Shown one piece after another: positions 17,401 through 26,921 of a stretch of 64,000 nt of DNA. Every line of letters begins with the position of its first letter. Position 1 is the first letter of the stretch. A program made the position numbers and the translations under genes. The notes under the pieces were generated by a model that was given only the letters and a program-made list of their open reading frames with translations, was not told where the DNA came from and searched no databases. The stretch is from Desulfuromonadaceae bacterium (GTDB taxonomy: Bacteria > Desulfobacterota > Desulfuromonadia > Geobacterales > Pseudopelobacteraceae), in contig JAQUIT010000008.1 in NCBI GenBank assembly GCA_028681335.1, positions 62,001 through 126,000 on the forward strand. Direction: 5' to 3'.

Positions 17401-18799
17401 TCAGCGGTTGCACCAGGTCATCCGGCGTGTAGTGGGAGCCGGTGGCGGCACGTTCATCACCACGAGCAAACGCAAATTCAACCGAGCTGTCGGTGCGGAT
17501 AAAGACCGGCTCGTATTCCAACAGTCCTTCATAGACCGAACCAAACTCCTCCACATTGAGAGCAGCGTAGTTGACCCTGATAACTTGACCATTGTTCGGG
17601 TTTTCATACAGGCTCAGGGAACGAAGGCAGTGCAACAGGGTCTCGTTATCGAGAGCACAGCGGCCAAGAGGTCCGATGGCGTCGAAGCGGAACAGGTCGC
17701 CTGCCAGCGGGGCGATACCGAGCTTACTGCCGGGGCCGCCATCCTCAAACAGATTGAATGTTGCTAGCAGAGCCAGCCAATGATCATCGTGTCGCCGGTT
17801 GGCCATGTAGCGTTTTTCTGAAAGGCGACGAAGACGCATCAGACTGTAATAACGGTCGTAGATGTCACGCTTGGTAGCAGATTGAGAGAGAGGATAGATA
17901 AGATTGCGCTCTTCGATGACCATCAGGAAGAGCAGGCGATAAATCAACCGAAGCATGTAGTGATAGTATTCTAAAGGCTCAAGCCTGCCGGAACTGATCT
18001 CATCCAACAACTCAGTGTTTTTGGGGTGCATCAGAAAGCCATTGGCAAAGGTACGGATAGCGTTTTCTACGGCTTTGCTCAGTCCGTCACGGATACGGGC
18101 ACCGGAATCAAGAGAATCCTGGTGGTAGCGTTCAATGATGCTGTCAGCAGAGTTATCCAACTGTGCAGGCAATCGGGTAACATGCAGAAGCCGATAGAGG
18201 ATTGCGAAGTCGGCAAAAAGGCCATCGGTGAAGATCCGATCAAGATCGAACTCCAGGTAGGTGAGCTTTACCAGACGTGAGCTGTCCCGCAACAACCGCA
18301 GTAGCCTACCGTTAGTGACGATGCCATAGAGCTGTTCGGTGAGGTTCAGGTACTCCTGCATCATGGCATGGGCCGACATCTTGAGTGCGGCTTTTTCGGG
18401 TTTACGATCCAAACCTGCAAGCTCACGACTGCCGGTAATCTGAATGGCTGCATTACCTCGATTGGTAACGCGGTGTGATATTGGATAAAGCTTGCTGTTC
18501 AGCTCAATGCTCTTGGCCTCGTATTCGAGCTGATAACCGAGTAGCCCCAACAGTGGCACAATCCAGAGGTTGCGAGTCTCAGTAGTGGCCAGAGAGTCTT
18601 CCTTCAGCGTTTCCAGTTTACGGTTATAAATTCGCCAGTAGTCCTGAGCGTCAGCCCAAGCACGGGCAATCTCATCCTTCACCTTGACGGTTGCTTCTAA
18701 TCCAAAATCAGCTGGGCGTTGACCGTTGGCATCATCAAGCTTTTCAAGGATGTCTGGGGAAAGGATCGAACCTTCTATGCGAATGGAGGGGTAATTCAT
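14456..18799 (-). CDS. Eco57I-like adenine-specific DNA methyltransferase
   Basis: The protein has 1447 residues. Motif I (DISCGSG, 495-501) binds S-adenosylmethionine and motif IV (NPPY, 764-767) marks an N6-adenine methylase. The N-terminal 490 residues include GIVTNGRLLRLLRD near 159-172, typical of large type IIG/Eco57I-like enzymes and of the DISARM class 1 methylase. The C-terminal 400 residues (after about 1050) probably recognise the target sequence. I see no convincing endonuclease motif at the N-terminus, so cleavage may be supplied by the partner helicase. Start and stop overlap neighbours by 4 and 17 bases. Expected role: marking self DNA so the helicase partners spare it. Confidence 0.9.
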   Translation of the reverse strand: MNYPSIRIEGSILSPDILEKLDDANGQRPADFGLEATVKVKDEIARAWADAQDYWRIYNRKLETLKEDSLATTETRNLWIVPLLGLLGYQLEYEAKSIELNSKLYPISHRVTNRGNAAIQITGSRELAGLDRKPEKAALKMSAHAMMQEYLNLTEQLYGIVTNGRLLRLLRDSSRLVKLTYLEFDLDRIFTDGLFADFAILYRLLHVTRLPAQLDNSADSIIERYHQDSLDSGARIRDGLSKAVENAIRTFANGFLMHPKNTELLDEISSGRLEPLEYYHYMLRLIYRLLFLMVIEERNLIYPLSQSATKRDIYDRYYSLMRLRRLSEKRYMANRRHDDHWLALLATFNLFEDGGPGSKLGIAPLAGDLFRFDAIGPLGRCALDNETLLHCLRSLSLYENPNNGQVIRVNYAALNVEEFGSVYEGLLEYEPVFIRTDSSVEFAFARGDERAATGSHYTPDDLVQPLIKHSLDYLIADKLKEADPEKALLSLRVADISCGSGHILLAAARRIATELAVVRTGEEQPSPIAFRTAVRDVICNCIYGVDLNPLAVELCKVALWLEAHIPGQPLNFLDHHIKCGNAIVGFARRDELERGVPDEAFATMPGDDKEIAASFRKRNKEERQIHEKQLVKQTSLSFTPEVERHLSEVLKGWRTIAVLPERTPAEIEAKKKRYQEFAGGQDAWLLNQVAAIPVAQFYIEKSKENQPKLITDEEYRRYLDGHRHPQGQATAMAWALANRKRFFHWFLEFPEIIEQGGFDCILGNPPYLGSRNVALRFGYNFAHCNKYLYPSLIGNCDLVASFLLRAYSLIKKNGYLALLSTNSICQGETREVGLNYIVKNGAKINFGITSVRWPGKAAVVISVLTLCKGDFVGVKILNGREVKYINSFLGEGSNENIEQDPHILQENTGITYKGSEPSKGFMLRVEETNNLIKLQDNYRDIVFKYMNGDDLVNDPEQKPSRFVINFFDWPIDRAQQYSHAFNIIENTVKPLWENDSDKSNTSNWWWHRRRSEKLYELLKKQKHGFTVGFTSKVAKFARVPFGYVFSNALVVVCDSRYSVYAVLDSTIHEIWAWKYSSTMGSSSSTLRYTPSSAFETFPFPETLLATDNPRLSTIGEHYHEHRRALMLRLWIGLTDIYNLFHNRDLTPAIVAKISSKPDEAEAGYQGILELRKLHRELDEAVIVAYGWTDLNLGHDFHEVETLPENDRVRYTISPEARKELLKRLLALNHQRAAEEKAKVVEKPVKVAKRVQKRKSDDNHASLFDSTYPSITQEVVAIVPPVFNPMLLPDGAWIRPLVDQSAEIGAILAAVLKSVGGPTPARQVRLTALLSLEPRLLTPALAGEEILTWRRLIGAEAEPRPDGVVSFVPRSDSAWGKAVQHLRGSGLLVEDFNSGTWAPGNGLDNIETEGWPEGRVGMVLSILSRRSTEEIVTQLPLDMQRWIYDQAA

Positions 18800-21675
18800 G
18801 CGACACCTCCAGTCTGTCCACCTTCAGGTAAGAGAACATACACCCCGAGAAGATCCATTGGCAGCACCGGATGCACTACCTGGAAACGCTTGCCGTCCAT
18901 GAGTGAACTAAAGCGTTCGTGGGCCTCCACAAGCTTTTGTGACTGCTGTTCAGCTACCCCATCGAATTCTGTAGTAAAGCTTTGCAGCAATTTTAGTTCG
19001 TTATCGAGGAAACTCATTCTGGCCGGTGTTGGCAAATCGGAGCTGGCCCGAGCCGAGGACAACAAATCACGAGCCTGATCGTGGCTGAGATATTCCTTCT
19101 GCTGCGGTGTGCCTTTCCAGCCCCACAGGATCATCTCTTCAGCCACTACTTGTTGATGCCCCTTGCGATCCTCAATGACGTTGCGGCAGCGGAAAAGTAA
19201 TAGCGTGGTTTTGATTGCAACCTGCTTGGTACGGATGACAGCGGTGCGAGCGGCACGCTTGTCCATACGGCTGACAGTGTTGGCCATAACAAGCTGACAA
19301 AGCTGTTCCACAAAGCGGTGGTTACGCCCCATATAGTGGTAGCCTTCAGGAGTGGGGGAACTGAAGCTGATGCTCACCATATCTCCGGCTGGCAGAATAC
19401 CGCGCAACTGATCCGGCATATTGGCGGTGACAATGCGGTAGCCCTTGGCCTCCGGCATCACTTGAACACCGAAGAGGTTATTCAGAGCAGTCGTGACAAA
19501 GTCTTTCACGGCATGAGGATCACCAATTGCTTCATCAACTTCTTTCAGGTCGGCTTCAATCTCATGTGCCTTGATGGCATGCTGAGCAAAGATACTTCGT
19601 GATGCCTCTTCACGCTTGGCAGCTTCTTCCACCTTACGGGTGACGTTAATCTTGGCCTCTTCTGCCTCGTTGAGTTCACCAAAGTCAAACGTCATCTGAT
19701 TGCTGCGATCACGCCCCCTGGTAATTTTTCGATCAGGACTGATGAGGAGAGCCTGGGTGATGGTGTCGATAATGCTCTGGGAGTCCTCTGGAAACGGGAC
19801 GTTGATGCCGGTAGAACGCTTGATCTCGCGAACCTTGCGCAACAGAACATCCAGTACGATACCGTCGATAGGGTTGTCAGCACCATAGAGCAGACAAGCT
19901 TTCACCTCAGGTGCATTCTGGCCAAATCGGTCAACACGTCCTTCACGCTGCTCAAGCCTGTTTGGGTTCCAGGGGAGGTCGTAGTGGAGGACTGCAGTAA
20001 ATTGGTCCTGTAGGTTGATACCTTCACTAAGGCAGTCGGTAGCAACCAGTACCCGCAGCTTCGATTTACCCATTTCCTCGATCTTCTGCTTGCGAAGTTC
20101 ATCCGGCAGTTCACTGGTAATGACCTGGATGTCAAGCTTGGGGAATTTCTTTTTCAACGCCGGGGCAAGCAGTTCGCCCACATAGTTGGCAGTGGCTATG
20201 TAGCGGCAGAAGATAACCGGGTTGAAACCTGCTGCCAGCCACTCCTGAAGAAGAGCTTCGGCAGTGGCAAGTTTTTTGTCATCTTTGATTGATGATAGAC
20301 CTGCGAGCTGTTGTGAAAACGCCCGCAACTTTTGTCGTTGGGTTGCGCTCCAGTCATTTTGCTCGATCAGCTGTATGGGGGTATTGTCTCCCTCAAATCC
20401 GAACTCAGTATCCCTCACCGGGTTTTCATCAAGAGCATCAACAGTCCATGATGTCTCGTTAGCGGCTGCCTTCGTCAAGTTGGAAAGACGAGTGTTCAGC
20501 ATCTCGACTCCCGCTGCGGGGCTGGACATGACGCCACGTAGCAAAGCCAGAGCGGTCCAATATTGTATTCTGCGCTGCCCCACCTTACCAGGGTCAACAG
20601 ATATAAGTTGCTTGGCAAAATCAAGAATCTCTTCAAAGAGGTTTCGATACCCCAAGGTCAGGGAATAATCGGCCTCAAAGGCATCGCGAGTCGGGAAGGG
20701 AGTATCTTCTCCCATCCACTTTTCCACGTCACCCCTCTTGCGCTGGATAAAATGACGGGCAAGATCGCGGCGTTGATTTTGCGAGGAGCTCGGCAGATCC
20801 AATGTCTCGAATTCCGGCTGCAAAAGGCCGAGGAGAGAATGGAACTCTTCCGGCTTACCGCTGTGCGGGGTCGCTGTGAGCAGAATCATCTGCTGATGAG
20901 CTTTCTTGGCCAGGCGGCTAATCAGGTGGTAACGCTGTTGTTGACTGGCTGAAGCTCCGGCTGGGCGTGTGCAGGTGTGAGCCTCATCAATAATCACCAG
21001 CTCTGGGCACTGTTCAACAAAGACGTCACGGCGATTATCAGACTTGATGAAGTCGATGCTGATAACCTGAAAAGGGTAGTAATCATAGACGCTGGTATCA
21101 CCCTGAATCTGGCGGTCAAGACGGGCCTGGGTGTTAGATCGGATGATAACCGCTTCAATATCGAGCTTATCCCTGATTTCGATCTGCCACTGTTCGCACA
21201 GATGCGGCAGACAGATAACTGCAAAGCGCTGGATCTTGCGCCGTTCCAGCAGCTCTTTAGCGATCAGAAGTGCTTCTATGGTTTTACCGACACCAACATC
21301 GTCGGCTACCAGCAGACGGACAGAATCCTGACGCAAGGCCATGATGAGCGGCACCATCTGATAGGAACGGGGACGAAAGGAGAGTTTAGCTAGACAGCGG
21401 AACGGACCAGCACCATTACGGAAAGCCAGACGTGCTGAATCGTAGAGCAAACGTGCGGTGCTGATGTCCCCAAGATCCTCTTTGCCAGGAGGAAGAAAAA
21501 CCGTTTCCTGTGGTTTGTCGGCTGGGATGTTCAGTGGCAGATAGATACCGGCAATTTCATCATCTGAACCACCAAGAGGTTTAACGACCAATAGATCGGG
21601 ATCAACCGAGGGGAGCACAATCCAGTCTCGCCCTCGTAAAGAAACCAGTTTACCTGGCTGACAGGCTGTATTCAT
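18796..21675 (-). CDS. SNF2-family helicase (DrmD-like)
   Basis: The protein has 959 residues from the ATG at 21675, chosen because that ATG overlaps the stop of the upstream helicase in ATGA and has AAGG just before it. The two RecA-like domains are clear: DVGVGKT at 126-132, DEAH at 230-233, LLTATPHSG near 270, then EGINLQ and REGRVDRFGQ near 575-610 (motifs V and VI). SNF2-type translocases move along double-stranded DNA. In DISARM class 1 the equivalent is DrmD, placed beside the methylase as here. A C-terminal helical region (650-950) is unassigned. It is coupled at both ends to neighbours in the operon. Confidence 0.9.
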   Translation of the reverse strand: MNTACQPGKLVSLRGRDWIVLPSVDPDLLVVKPLGGSDDEIAGIYLPLNIPADKPQETVFLPPGKEDLGDISTARLLYDSARLAFRNGAGPFRCLAKLSFRPRSYQMVPLIMALRQDSVRLLVADDVGVGKTIEALLIAKELLERRKIQRFAVICLPHLCEQWQIEIRDKLDIEAVIIRSNTQARLDRQIQGDTSVYDYYPFQVISIDFIKSDNRRDVFVEQCPELVIIDEAHTCTRPAGASASQQQRYHLISRLAKKAHQQMILLTATPHSGKPEEFHSLLGLLQPEFETLDLPSSSQNQRRDLARHFIQRKRGDVEKWMGEDTPFPTRDAFEADYSLTLGYRNLFEEILDFAKQLISVDPGKVGQRRIQYWTALALLRGVMSSPAAGVEMLNTRLSNLTKAAANETSWTVDALDENPVRDTEFGFEGDNTPIQLIEQNDWSATQRQKLRAFSQQLAGLSSIKDDKKLATAEALLQEWLAAGFNPVIFCRYIATANYVGELLAPALKKKFPKLDIQVITSELPDELRKQKIEEMGKSKLRVLVATDCLSEGINLQDQFTAVLHYDLPWNPNRLEQREGRVDRFGQNAPEVKACLLYGADNPIDGIVLDVLLRKVREIKRSTGINVPFPEDSQSIIDTITQALLISPDRKITRGRDRSNQMTFDFGELNEAEEAKINVTRKVEEAAKREEASRSIFAQHAIKAHEIEADLKEVDEAIGDPHAVKDFVTTALNNLFGVQVMPEAKGYRIVTANMPDQLRGILPAGDMVSISFSSPTPEGYHYMGRNHRFVEQLCQLVMANTVSRMDKRAARTAVIRTKQVAIKTTLLLFRCRNVIEDRKGHQQVVAEEMILWGWKGTPQQKEYLSHDQARDLLSSARASSDLPTPARMSFLDNELKLLQSFTTEFDGVAEQQSQKLVEAHERFSSLMDGKRFQVVHPVLPMDLLGVYVLLPEGGQTGGVA

Positions 21676-24600
21676 CGTACCTTCCGGAAAATATCGGGTC
21701 TCGCGGCCACAATCTCGGCCAAGCTGTCCCGGTAGTAGTAAACCCATACTTCATCGCCCATAGCCATGATGGTCTGGCGTTTTTCATCATCATCTGCCCG
21801 TACCAGTGGATCGTCGTGAGGCGTGCCGTCACAGAAGACCCAGATGCGAGGTTCGTAGTAGAAATCTGGTTGAACATAGAGATCATCAACCCTTTTCTGT
21901 GCTGCATCTGGCAGACGGAGACCATTTACAAAGAGGTGATCTATAAAGCGTCGCTCTGTTGATGAGTTTGGATCTATGTTACGCAGCAGGGTCTGGTAGT
22001 GTTCATCGTAACTACCGAAGCCCTGGTTTGACTGAATCTCTATGGTGCACAGCAGCAGCTTTTCCAGAGCATCTTTGATCAGATGACGGTCGATGATCTT
22101 GTGATCCCGTTGGTTGTAATAGCTGAGCAGGTCATCATAGGAAGCTGGTCCCTTGTACTCTGCGTCAGCATAGCGGCAGATAGCATAAGCCTGCTCTATC
22201 ACTTTATGGAAGGCATGGATGTTTTCAACAAACTGGGAAAGAATACCTAAACTACCCTCAGCGGACTCATACAGCAGAATATTGGGCGCTTCTGGGTCAC
22301 CCATGGTGACAACGCCGATTTCACTCGGTTCTACCTGGAAGACCGTCTCGATGGCCCGCTTCAGCGCATGCTGCAGCGTGATAACACCTTCAGGCTTGAG
22401 CCCCAGCGGTTGAATCGGCTCGATATAGAGAGCATCGGCTAAATTTGAGGTCATCAGCTTCACGCGGCGATACGGTTCGGTAATATGACTACCTTCTTCA
22501 GGTACAGAGCTGCTCCAGTCTCCTGAAACCATGCCGATTGGGAAACCTTCTGCTTCCTGCGCCCGCCACTTCATGTTGATATGAACGAGACGTGCTGCAG
22601 GAATATAGCGAATATTGAGGAGCTCGTTTTCGCCTGAATGAACGATTGCTTTTCGTACCCGCTCAATTTGCCCGCCATCGACGGAGAAGTATGTTTTAAT
22701 TTCAAAGCCCTTGGATACGCGTTCCTCTTCTTCGCAGGATATTCTATCTATCTCTACGGCACGGGATTCGGCCATTTCCAGTAAATCATGGATATGCAAT
22801 TTGTTGGCGTTGTCACCAAGCGAAAGTCCCGAGAATGGACAGAACTCCAGGTCTTTCTGATCAGCCGGGAGGAAATACCCCGCTTTCGTGCTGATCTTTG
22901 CTTCCGTAAGAGCTGACTCAGCATCCTGGAGAACAAGCTGGCAAATCTGAAATTTGCGACCGTTGTGATAGATAATGTTCTGAGGGCCGAACTCACGTAA
23001 TGCTATTGAACGTGGACGAGAGACAAACTCGCCCTGGGAATCTCCTGTAGGCAGGAAGACACGTAGGGGGAGACGGGTGAAGTTGTAGCCTGGCAGGAAG
23101 CCTTCCGATGCCAAATAGCGATAAGGGTAGAACTCTGACAGTTCAGATGATCGTCCGGTAAGGTCATTGCGCAGCAGATCAAGCTGGCGGGTAGCCTGAT
23201 CCTGATGACGCTTATATTTACGGTATTCATCACTACCAAGACTCAATGTGCCGCTTTCTATTTTCTGGGTAGCCTTGGTAAGGATCGTTCGGGCGGAACG
23301 GTAGAGCCGCCGCCACCGGTTCAGTGAGTCATCGAGGTTTTCGACAATCTTCGACAGGTTCTGATCAATCCATTGTTCGGAATACCAGGTAGTGGCCTTT
23401 ATCACCAATTGATCGTCAAAATCGCGTATGACCCGCTTGAAGGTAGCCTTCAGTCGGTCGAATTGCGCTGGTGAAATGGCCAGTCCCGCTCTGACACTGG
23501 CAGCCAGCGGCATGGTGTCATTGTCATCAGTGACCAAGTTCATAATGGACGGCTTGGCACTACCAACATTGTCGATGCCAGGTAGCCCGATTTCGGAAGC
23601 GACCATGGCATTGAGATGTGACAGCAACAGTTCCTTATTACAGAGGTCGAGTCGAGGAGCCATAACCGTACCAGCCACCAACTCCCGTTGCTCTTTAAAG
23701 AAGTGGCGGTCATGAGGGGCATAACTGGAGCAGTAGGTAAAGATCAGTGCCCCCTGGCCACTTCGACCGGCACGACCAGAACGTTGGGCATAGTTGGCAG
23801 CGTTGGGCGGGGCATTACGCAGGTGAACTACACTGAGGGAGCCGATATCTACACCGAGCTCCATTGTGGGAGAACAGAATAGTGCGCTGACTGATTGAGA
23901 CCTGATCTTTGTTTCATCAAGCCTCGTCTTGGCATCATCCAGAAACCATTCAGCCCTGAAGCGATCCTCTCGATCCAGGCGGGTGTCTGTATTCAACTGG
24001 CCAGTGTGATCCTCACCACGGAAGCGCTTCATTGCGGAGAAATCGCGCTGATAAAGATTTTTGAAGAAGTCGTTGGGTTTCGGAGTTAAATCCTTGTAGG
24101 AACGCCTCTTGATGACATCAGCCTTGACAGTTGAGCCATCACCGTTTTTCCAGATGACACTTTCCAGACGGAGGCGGTAAATCTTGACCTCTTCGTTCTT
24201 CTCGCTTCTGGCCGGGAACGACTTCAGATAATCAGCCTGTTCAAGCATGTCCATGATCTGGAGGATGAGTTCACGATACCCCTCTCGCTTGAGGTCAATA
24301 TCGAGACCTTCCCTTTTAACAAACTGCTTGATGAATTTACCCAGTGAACTGGCTGGTCCCATGCTTTTGGTGAATAGCCGGGCATTCTTGTTGAGAGGTT
24401 CGTAGCGGATGTAATACGGCTCTTTGAATTTTTCATTACGATCCAGTGACCAGGGGCGCTTGAGAAGTTCACCAAAGAGTTTTTCGTATTCCTTGAGCTT
24501 GGACTGTGTAAGGTAATTCTCGCTATGGATGGCAAATTCAAGCCGGAAAAAATCAAGGATAGTGCTGATCAGTTCTTTTCGCTTTGCCTGGTCCAATGCC

Positions 24601-26846
24601 CCAAACAGAGGTGATGTCGACCAGAACTCATTGGCGGCAGCAATTTCATCCATATCTTTATATTCAATAGCCAGCAGAGCACACTGTTCTAGGTTAGGGA
24701 GAACAACACGCCAACTGCGTCGCAGATCGGCTACTGCACGATAAAAGAGGAAATCCTGAAGCGCCTGCTCGTATTTGCGCCGGATTGGTGCCAGAGCAGG
24801 TTCCTGATTCACATTTGCAAATTCAAGGAATGGGAGTCGCAGTGACTTGAAGACCGATTCGCCGATAGTAGCGAACGTGAGGCAACCACCAGGTGTTTGC
24901 TCTAATGCCTTATGAATTCCTGCACGAAGCCTGACTACCTGAACGAAATCGTTGAAGTGACCCGCTTGGAGAGCGGCGTCCTGACGATTGTCGGTAAAGC
25001 TGAGCAGCTTCTGGTCTTTGACAGAATAACCGGCATCGTTGAGGCGATTTAGGATGGAAAAAGCGGTGATGGTAGTGGAGGTGCTGCGCCCTTCGCTGCC
25101 AAGCTTGGTAAGTTTAGTCCCTTCGTTGGTCTTGGTATCAAAGAACACACCGGCAGTTGGATCGAACAGTAGCGGGGCTTTCATGAACCAGCCCCACCAC
25201 TTCATCTCTTTTGTTTCAGAACAGTTCCCGTATTCGTCAAACCAGAGCTTTATGGGGAAGTACTGTTTCTTCTTGCTGTCCACAACAACACCAGATTTCG
25301 TTACACGAAACCAGGACTCAGGCAGCATCTCGGCATCTTCGGTAAGATCCCAGAGATCGTCTCCCACAAACAGATAGCCATCATTTGTTTCTTCATCTTC
25401 AGTGGTCTCTCTGAATTCGCGTGGTTCAAGTTGTTCTCCTGACCGTGAGACACACAGGTACGGGTGGCCGCTCGCACGGCTGAATACATTGGGGAAGATC
25501 GGCTTTTTGTCAGCTTCATCTTCCTTGTACATGCCCGGTTCAAGTGTAATAAACCGATTATCGTCCTGATCGAGTGTCGTGTAGACCGATCCGGTCTGGG
25601 AAATGAACTGATGCAGTTTGAATGGGAGCAGCGTGTAGCGCTCTCCGGATTCTTTCAGTCTGACATTGGCGATACTGATCCATTGCAATAGTTCTTGGAG
25701 AAAAGAACGACAGGTTTCTGATAGCATACCTGAGTCGGCAGCCAATTCCTGTGCAATCTCGACCAATTGTTTCGGTTTACCCCGAACGAGGATGCCTTCA
25801 CGGACACCGAGGGCAATCTTGTTTTCCAGCCAGATAGCGACTGGATGTACTTTCAGTTTTTCTATATTGTCATTCTGATTGATACCGTCAGTGATTGCAT
25901 CGGCCAGTTTGTTTTTGGGTGGAATCACGCCTTCGGAAGAGAGTGAACGGGTTAGTTTTTCATTCACAACCTGCTCGGGAGAAAAAGTCCGTCCGAACAG
26001 CTTGGTAGCGACACCGGCAACTTCAGCTCTCTGGTCGGCAAGGTTACCGGATGTGTCGGAAACCATGGTTGCGGAAGTGCCTATGCTGACAATCTGATGA
26101 GCACAGTTAGAGCGGATTCGTCGGATCAGCATTGCAACATCTGCCCCCTGGCGACCACGATAGGTGTGGAGTTCGTCAAAGACCAGAAAACGGAGGTTCT
26201 CGTATATGCCATCCCGGATTTGACGTTCACGGACCCGGGTCAGCAACAGTTCCAACATCATGTAGTTTGTAAGCAGGATCTGCGGTGGATTCTCCCGCAT
26301 TTTGGCTCGGGCATCTTCACCCTCCTGGCCGGTGTACTGGCCGAATGAGATCGGAAATGCCTTGCCGGTTGTATCTTCATAATTCTTTTTGTAACGGGTA
26401 AATTCCTCAAACTGGGAATTAATGAGGGCATTCATGGGGTAAACTACAACAGCAGTTACACCTTTGGAGCCTGGATTTGAAAGCAGGTGATGGAAAATCG
26501 AACCGATATAGGTGAGTGACTTCCCTGAACCGGTACCTGATGTGACGATGAAGTCTTTACCGGCAGTGCCAAGACGGATTGCTTCGACCTGGTGATGATA
26601 GAGCTTATAGCCCTTGAAAATGTCGCGAATATCGGGGTGGAGTGTACCGGATGTGGCAAGGTCTTCGAGGCTGCCGAACATCTCGAAGGCGGGATTAAAC
26701 TGAAGCAATGGTTCTGGCCAGAGCTTGCCGCGACTCAGCTCGCGGTTGACAACTTTGCTAATCTCGGGATCGGCAATGGATATGAAGCTGCGTATGTAGG
26801 AAGAGTAGTCGCCAACGATATCTGCGTGAGTCTGGAAAACGTTCAA
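21672..26846 (-). CDS. Giant DEAD-type helicase with DUF1998 and a possible C-terminal nuclease
   Basis: The protein has 1724 residues. The helicase core has GTGSGKS at 104-110, a DELH box at 224-227, GTSAT near 258 and a C-terminal lobe with SPTMELGVDIG and QRSGRAGRSGQG near 1080-1125. The DUF1998 signature covers about 1470-1560 (EGVITLQHALKRA, ILLYESAEGSLG). The final 65 residues look like a Vsr/DUF559-type nuclease: PDFYYEP (D1661), VFCDGTPHD (D1673, H1677), DDEKR, then a final EVWVYY strand. In DISARM, helicase (DrmA) and DUF1998 (DrmB) are separate proteins; here they are one. The start is a TTG with AAGGAG 8 bases upstream. The nuclease part is an inference. Confidence 0.88.
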   Translation of the reverse strand: MNVFQTHADIVGDYSSYIRSFISIADPEISKVVNRELSRGKLWPEPLLQFNPAFEMFGSLEDLATSGTLHPDIRDIFKGYKLYHHQVEAIRLGTAGKDFIVTSGTGSGKSLTYIGSIFHHLLSNPGSKGVTAVVVYPMNALINSQFEEFTRYKKNYEDTTGKAFPISFGQYTGQEGEDARAKMRENPPQILLTNYMMLELLLTRVRERQIRDGIYENLRFLVFDELHTYRGRQGADVAMLIRRIRSNCAHQIVSIGTSATMVSDTSGNLADQRAEVAGVATKLFGRTFSPEQVVNEKLTRSLSSEGVIPPKNKLADAITDGINQNDNIEKLKVHPVAIWLENKIALGVREGILVRGKPKQLVEIAQELAADSGMLSETCRSFLQELLQWISIANVRLKESGERYTLLPFKLHQFISQTGSVYTTLDQDDNRFITLEPGMYKEDEADKKPIFPNVFSRASGHPYLCVSRSGEQLEPREFRETTEDEETNDGYLFVGDDLWDLTEDAEMLPESWFRVTKSGVVVDSKKKQYFPIKLWFDEYGNCSETKEMKWWGWFMKAPLLFDPTAGVFFDTKTNEGTKLTKLGSEGRSTSTTITAFSILNRLNDAGYSVKDQKLLSFTDNRQDAALQAGHFNDFVQVVRLRAGIHKALEQTPGGCLTFATIGESVFKSLRLPFLEFANVNQEPALAPIRRKYEQALQDFLFYRAVADLRRSWRVVLPNLEQCALLAIEYKDMDEIAAANEFWSTSPLFGALDQAKRKELISTILDFFRLEFAIHSENYLTQSKLKEYEKLFGELLKRPWSLDRNEKFKEPYYIRYEPLNKNARLFTKSMGPASSLGKFIKQFVKREGLDIDLKREGYRELILQIMDMLEQADYLKSFPARSEKNEEVKIYRLRLESVIWKNGDGSTVKADVIKRRSYKDLTPKPNDFFKNLYQRDFSAMKRFRGEDHTGQLNTDTRLDREDRFRAEWFLDDAKTRLDETKIRSQSVSALFCSPTMELGVDIGSLSVVHLRNAPPNAANYAQRSGRAGRSGQGALIFTYCSSYAPHDRHFFKEQRELVAGTVMAPRLDLCNKELLLSHLNAMVASEIGLPGIDNVGSAKPSIMNLVTDDNDTMPLAASVRAGLAISPAQFDRLKATFKRVIRDFDDQLVIKATTWYSEQWIDQNLSKIVENLDDSLNRWRRLYRSARTILTKATQKIESGTLSLGSDEYRKYKRHQDQATRQLDLLRNDLTGRSSELSEFYPYRYLASEGFLPGYNFTRLPLRVFLPTGDSQGEFVSRPRSIALREFGPQNIIYHNGRKFQICQLVLQDAESALTEAKISTKAGYFLPADQKDLEFCPFSGLSLGDNANKLHIHDLLEMAESRAVEIDRISCEEEERVSKGFEIKTYFSVDGGQIERVRKAIVHSGENELLNIRYIPAARLVHINMKWRAQEAEGFPIGMVSGDWSSSVPEEGSHITEPYRRVKLMTSNLADALYIEPIQPLGLKPEGVITLQHALKRAIETVFQVEPSEIGVVTMGDPEAPNILLYESAEGSLGILSQFVENIHAFHKVIEQAYAICRYADAEYKGPASYDDLLSYYNQRDHKIIDRHLIKDALEKLLLCTIEIQSNQGFGSYDEHYQTLLRNIDPNSSTERRFIDHLFVNGLRLPDAAQKRVDDLYVQPDFYYEPRIWVFCDGTPHDDPLVRADDDEKRQTIMAMGDEVWVYYYRDSLAEIVAARPDIFRKVR

Positions 26847-26921
26847 TGCATAAACTCCTTCATATTTTCAAAACAGCAAGACTTATACACTATTATCACA
26901 CTACCTACCCCATCTAGCGAC

